Assembly (NCBI GenBank): GCA_963790575.1
Contig: CAWBPD010000002.1
Location: forward strand, 1-64,000
Direction of reading: 5' to 3'
DNA from: CAVTSA01 sp963790575
GTDB taxonomy: Bacteria > Chloroflexota > Dormibacteria > Dormibacterales > Dormibacteraceae
Length of the DNA stretch: 64,000 bases
Numbering within the stretch: the first letter of the stretch is position 1; the number at the start of each line of letters is the position of its first letter. The notes under the pieces are model-generated. The model was given only the letters and a program-made list of their open reading frames with translations. It searched no databases and was not told where the DNA came from. The position numbers and the translations under genes were made by a program. Below, one piece after another: positions 25,552-33,653 of the stretch.

Positions 25552-25801
25552 AGTGGTACCTCTTCATGGAGAATATCTGAATCTTGAATCGGGCACAAAG
25601 CGCTCATCCAATAGTGCACGACCGAGATTCCTCGATGTAGTGGGGCGGCTAACACAGCGTCCACATGGCGGCCCGTCACGCGGTCCGGGCGTCGGCGCCA
25701 GCTCGAGCCGTGGTTCGCAAACTAACCACCATTGCTGGGCGAATGGCCTTCAATGTGATGGTGAGAAAAAGGGACCTGGGCGCTGGCGCTCCGCGACGCT
25801 G
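25552..25801. promoter_or_regulatory. Divergent intergenic region between redox operons
   Basis: This 250-bp region between two divergent genes is less GC-rich than its surroundings, for example GGAGAATATCTGAATCTTGA near 25568-25587. It must hold the promoters for the minus-strand operon and possibly the plus-strand cytochrome b/molybdo-protein gene. No clear -35/-10 pair or operator palindrome was identified. The plus frame stays open through it without credible coding content. Confidence 0.45.
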
Positions 25802-27565
25802 GTGAGCCTGGAGGGCGAACGGGAGCCGGACACCGTCATCGGGCGTCAACTGGGAGACGAGTTCGGGAAAGCTCAGTTGGAGGCGGTATCGGGGAAGGGG
25901 CTCCTGGCCGCGCAGGTCCGCATCGGCCATCGCTTCGTCTCGGTCTGGTGGGCGATCCCGGTCCTGGTCGCGATGGCGGCGGTGGCCATCGCGGTGGCCA
26001 GCCTGATCTATCCCACGGCCGCGGTGCAGTCATTTGTTCACGCCTGGCCCAGCGTGCCGCGCCAGCCCAAGCTCGCCCCCGGGATGCCGGGCTTCATGCG
26101 CTGGACGCACCTCTTCAACTTCGTGCTGATGGCGATGATCGTCCGCTCGGGGATTCAGATCGTCGCCGACCACCCCAGGTTGTACTTCAACAGCCACTGC
26201 ACCCCGGACAGCGAGTGGTTGCGCTTCCGCGGCCCGGTGCCGCGCGATCGTCGCGGCTCCCACCCCGCGTCGGGGCAGTGGACCTCGAAGGAGGACGCGA
26301 TCCCGGTGACCGGCCTGGTCGGCCTACCCGGGGGGCGACACACGATTGGGATCGCGCGCCACTGGCACTTCCTGGCCGACATCCTCTTTATGGTCAACGG
26401 CGCCGTCTTTCTCGGAATTTCGTTTGCCGACGGCTACTGGCGCTGGTTGGTTCCGACCAGCTGGTCGATCTTCCCGGGGGCGCTCTCCTGCCTCATCACC
26501 TATGCGTCGCTGCATCACGTCGCCGGCCCCAACGCGTTCTTCCACCTCAACGCCCTGCAGCAGCTCTCCTACTTCGCGGTCGTCTACGTCATGGCGCCCC
26601 TGGCCATCCTGACCGGGCTCGCGCAGTCGCCGGCTCTCGACAACCAGCACCAGTGGTATCAGCGCCTCTTCCTCAACCGGCAGGCGGCACGCTCGATCCA
26701 CTTCTTGTTGATGCTGGGGTTCGTCGCGTTCTACGCCGTCCACATGCTGATGGTGATGGTGGAGCCCAGCTTCACGCTCAACCTGAACCACATCACCCTG
26801 GGCGTCAACGTCGACAACTTCGACGGCCTCGCCATCTTCCTGTTCGTCCTGCTGCTGGTGGTCATGATCAACGCGGGCGCCCTTTGGGTCAGCTGGCGGC
26901 GCACCCGCTGGCTGCAGGTGCTGTCCAACCTCACCGTGGGCCGCCTCATGGACCTCCTCTTCGATCGCTCGGCTCCGCGCGCCGAGTACTCCGAGGAGCA
27001 GATCAGCCCCTACTTCTGGCCCAACGGCAAGGTGCCCACCTCGGAGGAGTGGTGCCGGCTTCGCGACCGCGGTTACCGGGACTACCGCCTGCGGGTGAGC
27101 GGGCTGGTCGAGCACCCGGTCGAGCTCTCCTTGGGCGATCTGCGCGAGTTGGGGCACGAGGAGCACATCACCCTGCACAACTGCATCCAGGGATGGTCTG
27201 GGATCGCGAAGTGGGGGGGAACGCCGTTTCGACTGCTGATGGAGCGGGTGAAGCCGCTGTCCGAGGCCGAGTGGGCGATGTTCTACTCCTACGCCGAGGG
27301 CGGCGAGGGCGGCCCTTACTACGACTCCCACTCGCTCCACGACCTTGCGTTTCCCCAGAGCCTGCTCGCTTCCGAGATGAACGGGCAACCGCTAGCCGAG
27401 GTGCACGGCGCGCCGCTCCGCCTGCGCGTCGAAAACCAGCTCGGCTTCAAGCAGGTGAAGTGGATACGGGAGATCGAGTTCGTCCGCCACTTCTCCGAGC
27501 GCGGGGGCGGCCATGGCGGCTACAACGAGGACCACGAGTTCTACGGGTATCGCGACGAGATCTGA
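25802..27565 (+). CDS. Cytochrome b-like membrane domain fused to molybdopterin oxidoreductase domain
   Basis: The ~587-residue fusion has two parts. The N-terminal ~400 residues are a membrane cytochrome b561-like region with paired histidines (MRWTHLFNFVLM, ARHWHFLADILFM, SLHHVAGPNAFFHL, RSIHFLLMLGFVAFYAVHML). The C-terminal ~180 residues are a sulfite-oxidase/MsrP-like molybdopterin domain in which HNCIQGWSGIAKWGG supplies the Mo-binding Cys. In the usual arrangement (MsrPQ-type) the heme and Mo subunits are separate, so this fusion would pass quinol electrons directly to the Mo centre or the reverse. The start is uncertain: GTG 25802 is used, as frames upstream lack family similarity. It is divergent from the PoxB/GMC operon. 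Confidence 0.8.
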   Translation: MSLEGEREPDTVIGRQLGDEFGKAQLEAVSGKGLLAAQVRIGHRFVSVWWAIPVLVAMAAVAIAVASLIYPTAAVQSFVHAWPSVPRQPKLAPGMPGFMRWTHLFNFVLMAMIVRSGIQIVADHPRLYFNSHCTPDSEWLRFRGPVPRDRRGSHPASGQWTSKEDAIPVTGLVGLPGGRHTIGIARHWHFLADILFMVNGAVFLGISFADGYWRWLVPTSWSIFPGALSCLITYASLHHVAGPNAFFHLNALQQLSYFAVVYVMAPLAILTGLAQSPALDNQHQWYQRLFLNRQAARSIHFLLMLGFVAFYAVHMLMVMVEPSFTLNLNHITLGVNVDNFDGLAIFLFVLLLVVMINAGALWVSWRRTRWLQVLSNLTVGRLMDLLFDRSAPRAEYSEEQISPYFWPNGKVPTSEEWCRLRDRGYRDYRLRVSGLVEHPVELSLGDLRELGHEEHITLHNCIQGWSGIAKWGGTPFRLLMERVKPLSEAEWAMFYSYAEGGEGGPYYDSHSLHDLAFPQSLLASEMNGQPLAEVHGAPLRLRVENQLGFKQVKWIREIEFVRHFSERGGGHGGYNEDHEFYGYRDEI

Positions 27566-27582
27566 TCCCACCGCGGTGACAC

Positions 27583-27636
27583 AGTGTCCGCAGCAGGACG
27601 CTACGACGGCGGTTCTAGGGTCCGAGTGCGGACACT
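27583..27636. repeat. 54-bp hairpin repeat family C, copy 1
   Basis: Perfect 10-bp arms AGTGTCCGCA and TGCGGACACT enclose an inner stem GGACgCTA/TAGgGTCC with a G-G mismatch and a 12-nt loop. Copies 2 (28414-28467) and 3 (29422-29475) are also exactly 54 bp. It lies between the fusion gene and the vapC 3' end. Confidence 0.75.
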
Positions 27637-27686
27637 CCGTCCTCATCCAGCCGCCCTCCCCCGCCCGCTCGCCTGGCCGTGCGGCG

Positions 27687-28085
27687 CTACGGTGTCGCGA
27701 TCGAGCACCGCACACCGGGGGCGCCGCTCAATCGACGGTCGAGCGTGACGAGCGTCGCGCCGATGAGCTCGGCGAGGGCGACGTAGCTGGCGTCGTAGAT
27801 GGAGAGGTTGGCGCGCAGATGCCAGCACCGGGCCGCGATCGCCTCGTAGGGCCACAGTTCAATAGCCAGGTCCCGGAGGTCGGTGTGCGCCTGTGCGGCC
27901 TGGTCGTTCGTCACCAGATTCGCCAGCGCATGGCGGCGGATGATGTTCGCCGCCTCGTAGACGACGAGGCCTGGCGCCGCCAAGTCGGATCCGGCGAGGT
28001 GTCGTGTTGCCCACTGACCATCGCTACCGCTGTCGAGCAGCAGCGCGACCACGCTTGAGGCATCGCACACCACCCGTGGGTTCAC
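27687..28085 (-). CDS. vapC: VapC-family PIN-domain toxin
   Basis: PIN-domain ribonuclease toxin of 132 residues. The four acidic metal-binding residues are present: D8 (VCDASSVVALL), E44 (YEAANIIRR), D98 (YDASYVALAE) and D116 (TLDRRLSG). It would cleave tRNA or rRNA when freed from its antitoxin. The start is GTG 28085, overlapping the antitoxin stop by 4 bp (GTGA); the open frame continues much further upstream but only antisense to vapB. The pair is bracketed by 54-bp hairpin repeats, suggesting a mobile or inserted module. The family is certain; the RNA target is unknown. Confidence 0.9.
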   Translation of the reverse strand: MNPRVVCDASSVVALLLDSGSDGQWATRHLAGSDLAAPGLVVYEAANIIRRHALANLVTNDQAAQAHTDLRDLAIELWPYEAIAARCWHLRANLSIYDASYVALAELIGATLVTLDRRLSGAPGVRCSIATP

Positions 28086-28318
28086 CGCCGGTCGGCATCT
28101 CTGGCAGCCAGGATCGACTCCGCGCTGACGTGCACCTTGGTCGCCTCCACGCGGGCGCGAGCGCGCGCGATCACGTCCTCCACGGTGGGGCGCGTCGCGG
28201 TGTCGATGAGCAGGCCCCGCAGATACTCCTGGAGAGACTTGCCGGCGCGGGCCGCCCGCGCAGCCAGCTCGTCGCGGACTGAATCGGGGACCTCGCGAAT
28301 GGTGATCGCCACGCTCAT
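28082..28318 (-). CDS. vapB: VapB/FitA-like antitoxin (ribbon-helix-helix)
   Basis: The 78-residue antitoxin partners the PIN toxin. The N-terminal MSVAITIREVPDSVRDELAARAARAGKSLQEYLRGLL (in parts) is a FitA-type ribbon-helix-helix that would bind the operator. The C-terminal tail (VEDVIARARARVEATKVHVS) would wrap and inhibit VapC. Antitoxin-first order and the 4-bp overlap are typical. Autoregulation would occur upstream of 28318, where the hairpin repeat copy 2 begins about 95 bp away; whether that repeat is an operator is untested. Confidence 0.88.
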   Translation of the reverse strand: MSVAITIREVPDSVRDELAARAARAGKSLQEYLRGLLIDTATRPTVEDVIARARARVEATKVHVSAESILAARDADRR

Positions 28319-28413
28319 ACCTGCATTCTAGCTGCGATGCCGCCAATCTGCATGCACAGCCGGCCGGCAAAACGTCGAAGTGTCCAACCTTCGGGCCCGT
28401 CGGATAGCGCCGG

Positions 28414-28467
28414 AGTGTCCGCACTATGGCCCTACCGCGCGCGTTGTAGCGCCAGACTGCGGACACT
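28414..28467. repeat. 54-bp hairpin repeat family C, copy 2
   Basis: Perfect arms AGTGTCCGCA and TGCGGACACT. The inner stem in reverse orientation relative to copy 1 reads TGGCgCTAC/GTAGgGCCA, with base-pair changes that compensate each other and the same G-G mismatch. It lies upstream of vapB and downstream of the asparaginase-family gene. Confidence 0.75.
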
Positions 28468-28485
28468 GTGGGGTTACGCTCGCGA

Positions 28486-29430
28486 TCAGCTACCCCCGAC
28501 GGCTACGTGGATGCACCGAGCCTCGACGTACTCGTCCATGTCCTCGGTCATGTAGAGATACGTGTGACCGGGCAGGTTGGAAACCCCGCCCGGGCGTCCA
28601 TCCCGGTCGAGCCCCACGACGTTCATCTCCCCGACCGTGTCCAGGTGCTGGAGGTCCCGCAAAGCCTGCTCTAGCGCGTCCTCCAGCGGCATGCCGAGGC
28701 GCATGGACATGACGACGCTGTGAGCGGTGCAGCAGCGCAGGGACAGCTCTCCCAGGCCGGTGCAGGCGGCGGCTCCCCACCGGTCGTCGGCGTAGTTGCC
28801 CGCGCCGATGATCGGCGAGTCACCCAGGCGCCCGGGATGCTTGAGCGGGTAGCCCGAGGTGCTGACGCCGCAGACGATCCGGCCGTCACGCCCGCGTGCG
28901 ATCAGGTTGACGGTGCCGTGGCGAGGGTCGGGTTGCCCGGGTCTGGGTGTCATCGCCTGCGCGATCCGGCGAATCTCTTCCAGGTAGTGCTCGTCGAGGT
29001 GATCCTCACCGGTCCCTGCGACCAACTCCCTCCAGATCTGTCGGGACTCGGGCGTGGAAAGTTCCACCCGGGGCAGACCCACGTCCTCGGCCAGCCGGTC
29101 AGCACCGTCCCCACCACCAGCACGTGCGGGAGCCTCTCCATCACCTGGCGGGCCAGCTCGACCGCGTCCGGATGCTCGTGCAGGGCGCCGACCGCGCCCG
29201 CCCGGAGCGTGTCCCAACCATACATCGAGCTCCACCTGGCCCAGCCAGTTCGCCAGCCCCGAACGCCCGACGGAATGCTCGTCGGGGTCCGCCTCCACCT
29301 CGCGGATGCCGGCGATGACGGCGTCGATCGGCTCGCCACCGGCCCGCAACACCGCCATCGCCTTCGCGATCCCGGTCTTGGCCTCCGCGCTCCCGACCAG
29401 GACCGCGCCCTTTAGGGGCCGACTGTCCAC
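28486..29430 (-). pseudogene. Ntn-hydrolase asparaginase family protein with compensating frameshifts
   Basis: The family is isoaspartyl peptidase/N4-(acetylglucosaminyl)-asparaginase, whose precursor self-cleaves at a Thr. The motif HGTVNLIARGRDGRIVCGVSTSG and GRLGDSPIIGAGNYADD are intact, with the Thr of HGTV as nucleophile. Between D69 and about residue 110 the main frame gives Arg/Gly-rich nonsense (GGRGRRPARASGRGRAG). The +1 frame there gives the expected TLRAGAVGALHEHPDAVELARQVMERLPHVLVVG (in parts). So one extra base near 29223 and one lost base in a G-run near 29107 cancel out. It is either a double error or a locally scrambled gene. The GTG start lies in an arm of repeat C. Confidence 0.7.
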
Positions 29431-29475
29431 AGTGAGACCTTAAAACCGGCGGTGAAGCGTCCGACTGCGGACACT
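29422..29475. repeat. 54-bp hairpin repeat family C, copy 3
   Basis: The right arm TGCGGACACT is perfect; the left arm ACTGTCCACA differs at two positions. In reverse orientation the interior matches copy 1 at about two thirds of positions (shared GGACGCT and CGGTT). It overlaps the first codons of the asparaginase-family gene. Confidence 0.7.
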
Positions 29476-29501
29476 CGCGCCCTAATTGCGTACCTGCCGC
29501 C

Positions 29502-30533
29502 CTACTCCAGCTCCTGGACCGCGAGGAAGTGGCACTCCTTCCCCTGGTACCCGGCCGGCCACGCGATCTCCTGTCGCTGCCAAATGCGCCCGCCATCGGT
29601 CGAGCGAAAGACCTCAGCCTGCCCGGTCGCGAAGTAGAACGTGTGGGGCTCGGCCGCGTTGGTGGCGACCCGCCCGGTGTTCATCTTTCCGAACGGCCGC
29701 GGCAGACCCTCCGCGACCTCCTTCCATCCCTCCTCCTTGTCCCGGCGGTACACGGTGTTGGACGGGAAGGGCGGAAAGTGGGCGCGGAACCAGTTCTTCG
29801 AATTGGTGGTCACCATCGTGTCCGGGTCGGCGGGGTCGACCGCCACGCTCATCAGGTACGGATGGGGGAGCCCGTCTTCGAGTGACTTCCAGGTGTCTCC
29901 GTGGTCGAGGCTCTCGCTGTAGCCGTCGCCTGCGGCCACGTAGACCCGCCCCGGCACCCCGGGGTGCCCGATGATCGTGTGCGCGTCCATCTTGGCGTCC
30001 GGCTGCCGGTCGCGCCAGGTGCGGCCGGAGTCGGTGCTGCGCATGATGCCGCCCTGCTCGATGCCGAGCAGCACGACGCCCGGCTGGTCCGGGTCCAGGT
30101 AGATGCAGCGCAGGTGGTTGGTGCTGGGTTTGGGCGGATACTTCCAGGTCGGCCGGGAGGGGAGCTCGAGAAGCGTCGGGCTGTCCTCCCAGGTCTGGCC
30201 ACCGTCCTCGGAGCGAAACAGCATGCTCGGCTCGGTGCCGGCGTATACGACCCCTTTCCCGCCCGCTCCGCGCTCGCCGGCGCTGACGGCGACCGACCAG
30301 AAGACCTGGCTCTTCAGGTCGTCTGCGATGCGGCGCCAGGTGCGCCCGGCATCCGTGGTCTTGAAGAGCCCGGTGTGTGACGCCGCGTAGATGGTCGCCG
30401 GGTCCGCCGGGTCGATCGCGCAGGCCCAGCAATCCTGCCCCTCGAGCGAGTGCTCAGCTTGCCAGACCTCTCCGGCGCGCCGGGCCACGACCATGCCGTC
30501 CCTCATCGGCATCAGCAGCATCGCCGTCATCAT
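29502..30533 (-). CDS. BNR/Asp-box beta-propeller protein
   Basis: The 343-residue protein is built of repeated Asp-box units: FKTTDAGRTWRRI, FRSEDGGQTWEDS, MRSTDSGRTWRDR, SESLDHGDTWKSL and FRSTDGGRIWQRQ. This gives a six- or seven-bladed propeller like sialidase/sortilin-type or HCF136-like folds. There is no catalytic sialidase set and no signal peptide, so an enzymatic role is doubtful; such cytoplasmic propellers are usually annotated only as exo-alpha-sialidase-like. ATG 30533 overlaps the stop of the damaged alcohol dehydrogenase upstream (ATGA), showing the two were once co-translated. Confidence 0.8.
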   Translation of the reverse strand: MMTAMLLMPMRDGMVVARRAGEVWQAEHSLEGQDCWACAIDPADPATIYAASHTGLFKTTDAGRTWRRIADDLKSQVFWSVAVSAGERGAGGKGVVYAGTEPSMLFRSEDGGQTWEDSPTLLELPSRPTWKYPPKPSTNHLRCIYLDPDQPGVVLLGIEQGGIMRSTDSGRTWRDRQPDAKMDAHTIIGHPGVPGRVYVAAGDGYSESLDHGDTWKSLEDGLPHPYLMSVAVDPADPDTMVTTNSKNWFRAHFPPFPSNTVYRRDKEEGWKEVAEGLPRPFGKMNTGRVATNAAEPHTFYFATGQAEVFRSTDGGRIWQRQEIAWPAGYQGKECHFLAVQELE

Positions 30534-31053
30534 TCAGTCTCCTCACCGGCCACGTCGACCACGACCAGCAGCGGAGCGGCGCTGCGGCTCTCGATCGTCT
30601 CGACGGCCTCGTTCACCTGTTCCAACGGGTATCGGTGCGAGATCAGATCGCCTACCTGGAGCCGGCCCTGCTCGAGCAGCCCGAGGACGCCGAGCGCGTC
30701 CTGACGGGAGCCGCCCTGGCAACCTCTGATCCCCCAACCGTTGGTCATGATGAGCCCATACGGCAGCGAAAGCTCCCCCCAGTTGCCTCCCACCAGGACC
30801 GCCTGGCCCCCCTTGCGAAGGGCTGTGATCGCGGCGTCCACGCCGGGCCCGGTTTCCGCCACCACCCCGGCGATCTCCTGGCTCAGCACCGCAGGGAGCA
30901 GCGGGATCCGGCCCCGCTGCCAGACCCGAAGGAGGCCGTGGGTCAGCCCCGCCACGTGCACGCGCACCAGGACGTCGCCGTCGCCGAGCTCCGGGACCGG
31001 GAGGTCCGCGAGGGCGAACTGGTCTGTTCGGGATGGGCGAGCGCCGCCAGCAT
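30530..31053 (-). pseudogene. Zinc-type alcohol dehydrogenase, internally deleted
   Basis: Only the two ends of a medium-chain dehydrogenase remain. The first ~60 residues (ALADLPVPELGDGDVLVRVHVAG ... LSQEIAGVVAETGPGVD) are the GroES-like N-terminus. They are joined directly to the C-terminal part of the Rossmann domain (AITALRKGGQAVLVGGNWGE ... YPLEQVNEAVETIES). The structural-zinc loop and the NAD-binding GxGxxG are missing, so about 130 residues are lost. In addition ATG 31053 (MLAALAHPEQ) is out of frame with the rest by a shift near 31027. The product cannot be functional as an oxidoreductase. It overlaps the BNR gene by 4 bp and follows a small hypothetical gene. Confidence 0.75.
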
Positions 31054-31064
31054 CGCCCGGCCGG

Positions 31065-31451
31065 TCAGCGTGGCACCGCGCCCTCGGGCGGGCGCAGAGC
31101 GGTGAAGGCCCGGCGGGCCGCACGCCGCATCGCGTCCCACCCGGGGTCTTCGAAGGCGTCGCTCCAGAGGTAGTCGAACCCAGCCCCGGGCTCGGGCAAC
31201 CGCTCCCGCCAACCCGGCCGCACGGCCGCAAGCGCCTCGGCCACGGCCTCCAGCGACGTCGCCTGCACCTCGGTGAGGGCGCCGGAGCGCTGCAGGTCCG
31301 TCAGACGCGGACCCATCTCCTCGACCGTCTGGCAGGCCTGGGCCAGCAGCCCCATGCGAGCGTGGTGCCGCTGGGCCTGCGGCGGTCCGCCGAGGCTCAT
31401 CATGGCCCGGCGCAGCCGCATCACCTCGACATTCGATGCTGTCGTCGCCAT
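31065..31451 (-). CDS. Hypothetical helical protein
   Basis: The 128-residue protein is not recognised. It starts at ATG 31451 with AAGGAGCGGGCG just upstream, 11 bp after the preceding dehydrogenase. It is predominantly helical and charged: VMRLRRAMMSLGGPPQ, RMGLLAQACQTVEEMGPRL, LEAVAEALAAVRPGWRERL, and a Trp-rich DYLWSDAFEDPGWDAMRR. No membrane segment or catalytic motif is seen. Its conserved-looking start, ribosome site and position between two dehydrogenase genes support a real gene, perhaps an accessory subunit. Confidence 0.55.
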   Translation of the reverse strand: MATTASNVEVMRLRRAMMSLGGPPQAQRHHARMGLLAQACQTVEEMGPRLTDLQRSGALTEVQATSLEAVAEALAAVRPGWRERLPEPGAGFDYLWSDAFEDPGWDAMRRAARRAFTALRPPEGAVPR

Positions 31452-31462
31452 CGCCCGCTCCT

Positions 31463-32478
31463 TCAGGCCGCCGCGCCGGCGGCGACATTGACCCGGACCG
31501 CGCCTCGCCAGCGCACCGGCACCCGCTCCCAGCTTTGCCCCGCGTCCTGGGAGCAGTTGCGGCTGCCCATCACCCGCAATCCCGACTTCATGAGCATCCC
31601 CGTGGGCAGGGGGAGGGGCTGGCGCCCCGCCCCGATGACGACCATGGTGGCCGCGTTGCGCGCCGCGCCGCGGCCGCGGCCGCCACGTCCGCGTGGCCGA
31701 GGTAGTCGATGATCCCGGCCGCGCCCCCCGGCGCCTGGGCGCGGATGGCCCGCGTGAGCCCACCGTCGCGCACGCCGTCCTCGCCCAACTGCTCGAGCGC
31801 GACCACCTCGACCAGCGAGGGGGCGAGCGCCTTGACCCGCTCCAGCCGCTCCCGAGAGCGGCCGACGGCGACCACCCTTCCCACCCCATAGAGCGGTGCC
31901 AGCCGCACGGTGCCCACGCCCATGGCGCCGGTGGCGGCGAGGACGACCAGCGTGGCGCCCGGCTCCATCTCCGCCAGCTTGAGCGCCCGCGCGGCCACGC
32001 CCAGGTCGTGCGTGCGAGCCGCGACCTCCAGCGGGACGTTGCCGGGGACCGGGTCCAGCAGCCAGGCCGGGACCTTGACGTACTCGGCGAGGCCGCCGTC
32101 GTGGTAGGGGGCGTTGAGCTCGACGCCCTCCGGGTCGAAGACCAGGCCGCCGATGATGGAGGCCCGCTGGCAGTAGGACTCGCGGTCGGTGCGGCAGAGC
32201 ACGCAGTCGCGGCAGGTGAGGTTGGCATGGACCCGCACCCGGGCGCCCTCCCGCACGCCCTCGACACCCTCGGCCACCTCCGCCACCCAGCCCGCGATCT
32301 CGTGGCCGGGCGTCACTGGGAGCGGTCGGGTCATCCCGTTCTGCCACCAGACGATCGGACCCGGCCCCAGGCCAGTGGCGGCGACACGCACCAAGACCTC
32401 GCCCGGGCCAAGGGTCGGGATCGCTACCTCCTCGAGCCGGAGCGTGGTCGCTTCGGGATAGGCGCGAGCCGCTCGCAT
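31463..32478 (-). pseudogene. Zinc-type alcohol dehydrogenase, 3' frameshift
   Basis: Medium-chain dehydrogenase starting at ATG 32478 (MRAARAYPEATTLRLEEVAIP). PGHEIAGWVAEVAEGVEG supplies the GHE motif. CRDCVLCRTDRESYC gives structural-zinc cysteines, and the cofactor segment LVVLAATGAMGVGTV is present. The catalytic-zinc Cys expected near residue 37 is replaced (TGLGPGPIVWW). Near 31650 the reading moves to another frame (RNAATMVVIGAGRQPLPL ... MGSRNCSQDA), inside a long GCC/GCG run (31660-31690), a typical place for a slip. It is either a pseudogene or a homopolymer-like error. It was paired with the MetE-like gene 8 bp upstream. Confidence 0.72.
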
Positions 32479-32486
32479 CGTCCCCC

Positions 32487-33653
32487 TCACGGCGCCGTCA
32501 CCTCGGTGCCGCTGAAGAGCTCCTTCGATGCCAGCCGCGCCCCCTCCGCCAGGCTGCGCAGCTTGGCGTAGACCACACCCGGGACGACCGACCCCGTCCC
32601 CATGGTGCCGAAGCCGCAGTCGGTGCCGGCGATCAGGTTCTCCCCGCCCGCGACCCGGGCGTAGCGCAGCAGCCTCTGAGCGACGACCTCGGGATGCTCG
32701 ACGTAGGGCGAGTTGTCGTCGATGACCCCGGGGATGAGCTTCTTTCCGTCGGGGAGCGGGAACTCCTCGAAGACCCGCCACTCGTGTTCGTGCCGGGGGT
32801 TGGCACCCTCGATCGAGATCGCTCCCGCCTTGATCTCGTACACGATGTCGAGGATGTCGCGGAGCGGCACGTCAAGGTGGTGGGGGCCGGGATAGTTGCC
32901 CCAGCAGACGTGGACCCGTACCCGGTCCTCGGAGATCCCCTGCAGCGCGTGGTTCAAGACCTCCACGTGCTCTTGAATGTGGGTACGAAACTCGTCGACG
33001 CTCGAGTCCCAGAACTCGACGTGGCGATCCATGGCCAGGTCCGGGCAGTCGACCTGCAGGGTGACGCCGGCCTCCGCGATCGCCCGGTACTCCTCGGCCA
33101 GCGCGTCGGCGAGCGCGTAGAGGTAGGCGGAGCGTGAGGGGTAGTGCGTCGAGGGCATGTTCTGAACCACCGTTCCCGGCGCCACCGCGGGCATGAAGGT
33201 AGCGGTCGCGCCCGCGGCGCCGGCAGCCTCGCGCAGGTTGGCCAGATCCGTCTCCAGCTGGGGCCGGCCCACGTAGCTGACGGGGCCGTCATTCCCGGGC
33301 CGCAGCATGGCCGGGGTCTCCTCGCCGGTCCTGGGGCGGCCGCCGAAGGATCCCGGGTACTCGACCACGTCCCGCAGCGCGAAGCCTCCCGCCTGGCCGC
33401 CGAACCCGGTCAACCGCTCGGCGACGTACCCGAAGAAGCTCGGTTTGCTCATCTCGCCGTCGCTGACGATGTCGATCCCGGCGTCGACCTGCGCCTTGAC
33501 CGCTTCGACCACGGCCTCCTTGACCCGAGCGGCGAGCTCCCGCTCGTCGTAGGGGCTCCCGAAGCCCTGGTCGGTGAGCAGGCGCAAGAGGTCGGGGGGC
33601 CGGGGCAGGCTCCCGGTGTGCGTGGTCAGGATGCGGCCGGTGCTGCCGTTCAT
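32487..33653 (-). CDS. Cobalamin-independent methionine synthase (MetE C-terminal) family protein
   Basis: The 388-residue, single-barrel MetE-like enzyme has zinc ligands in VHVCWGNYPGPHH (His and Cys), SIEGANPRHEHEW (Glu) and AGTDCGFGT (Cys). The start MNGSTGRILTTHTGSLPRP is typical. Stand-alone C-terminal-type members methylate or demethylate small thiols or related substrates rather than using folate-triglutamate in full MetE fashion. ATG 33653 overlaps the TAXI-gene stop by 4 bp. The linkage to a TAXI-type protein suggests the substrate is an imported sulfur compound, which is an inference. Confidence 0.85.
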   Translation of the reverse strand: MNGSTGRILTTHTGSLPRPPDLLRLLTDQGFGSPYDERELAARVKEAVVEAVKAQVDAGIDIVSDGEMSKPSFFGYVAERLTGFGGQAGGFALRDVVEYPGSFGGRPRTGEETPAMLRPGNDGPVSYVGRPQLETDLANLREAAGAAGATATFMPAVAPGTVVQNMPSTHYPSRSAYLYALADALAEEYRAIAEAGVTLQVDCPDLAMDRHVEFWDSSVDEFRTHIQEHVEVLNHALQGISEDRVRVHVCWGNYPGPHHLDVPLRDILDIVYEIKAGAISIEGANPRHEHEWRVFEEFPLPDGKKLIPGVIDDNSPYVEHPEVVAQRLLRYARVAGGENLIAGTDCGFGTMGTGSVVPGVVYAKLRSLAEGARLASKELFSGTEVTAP

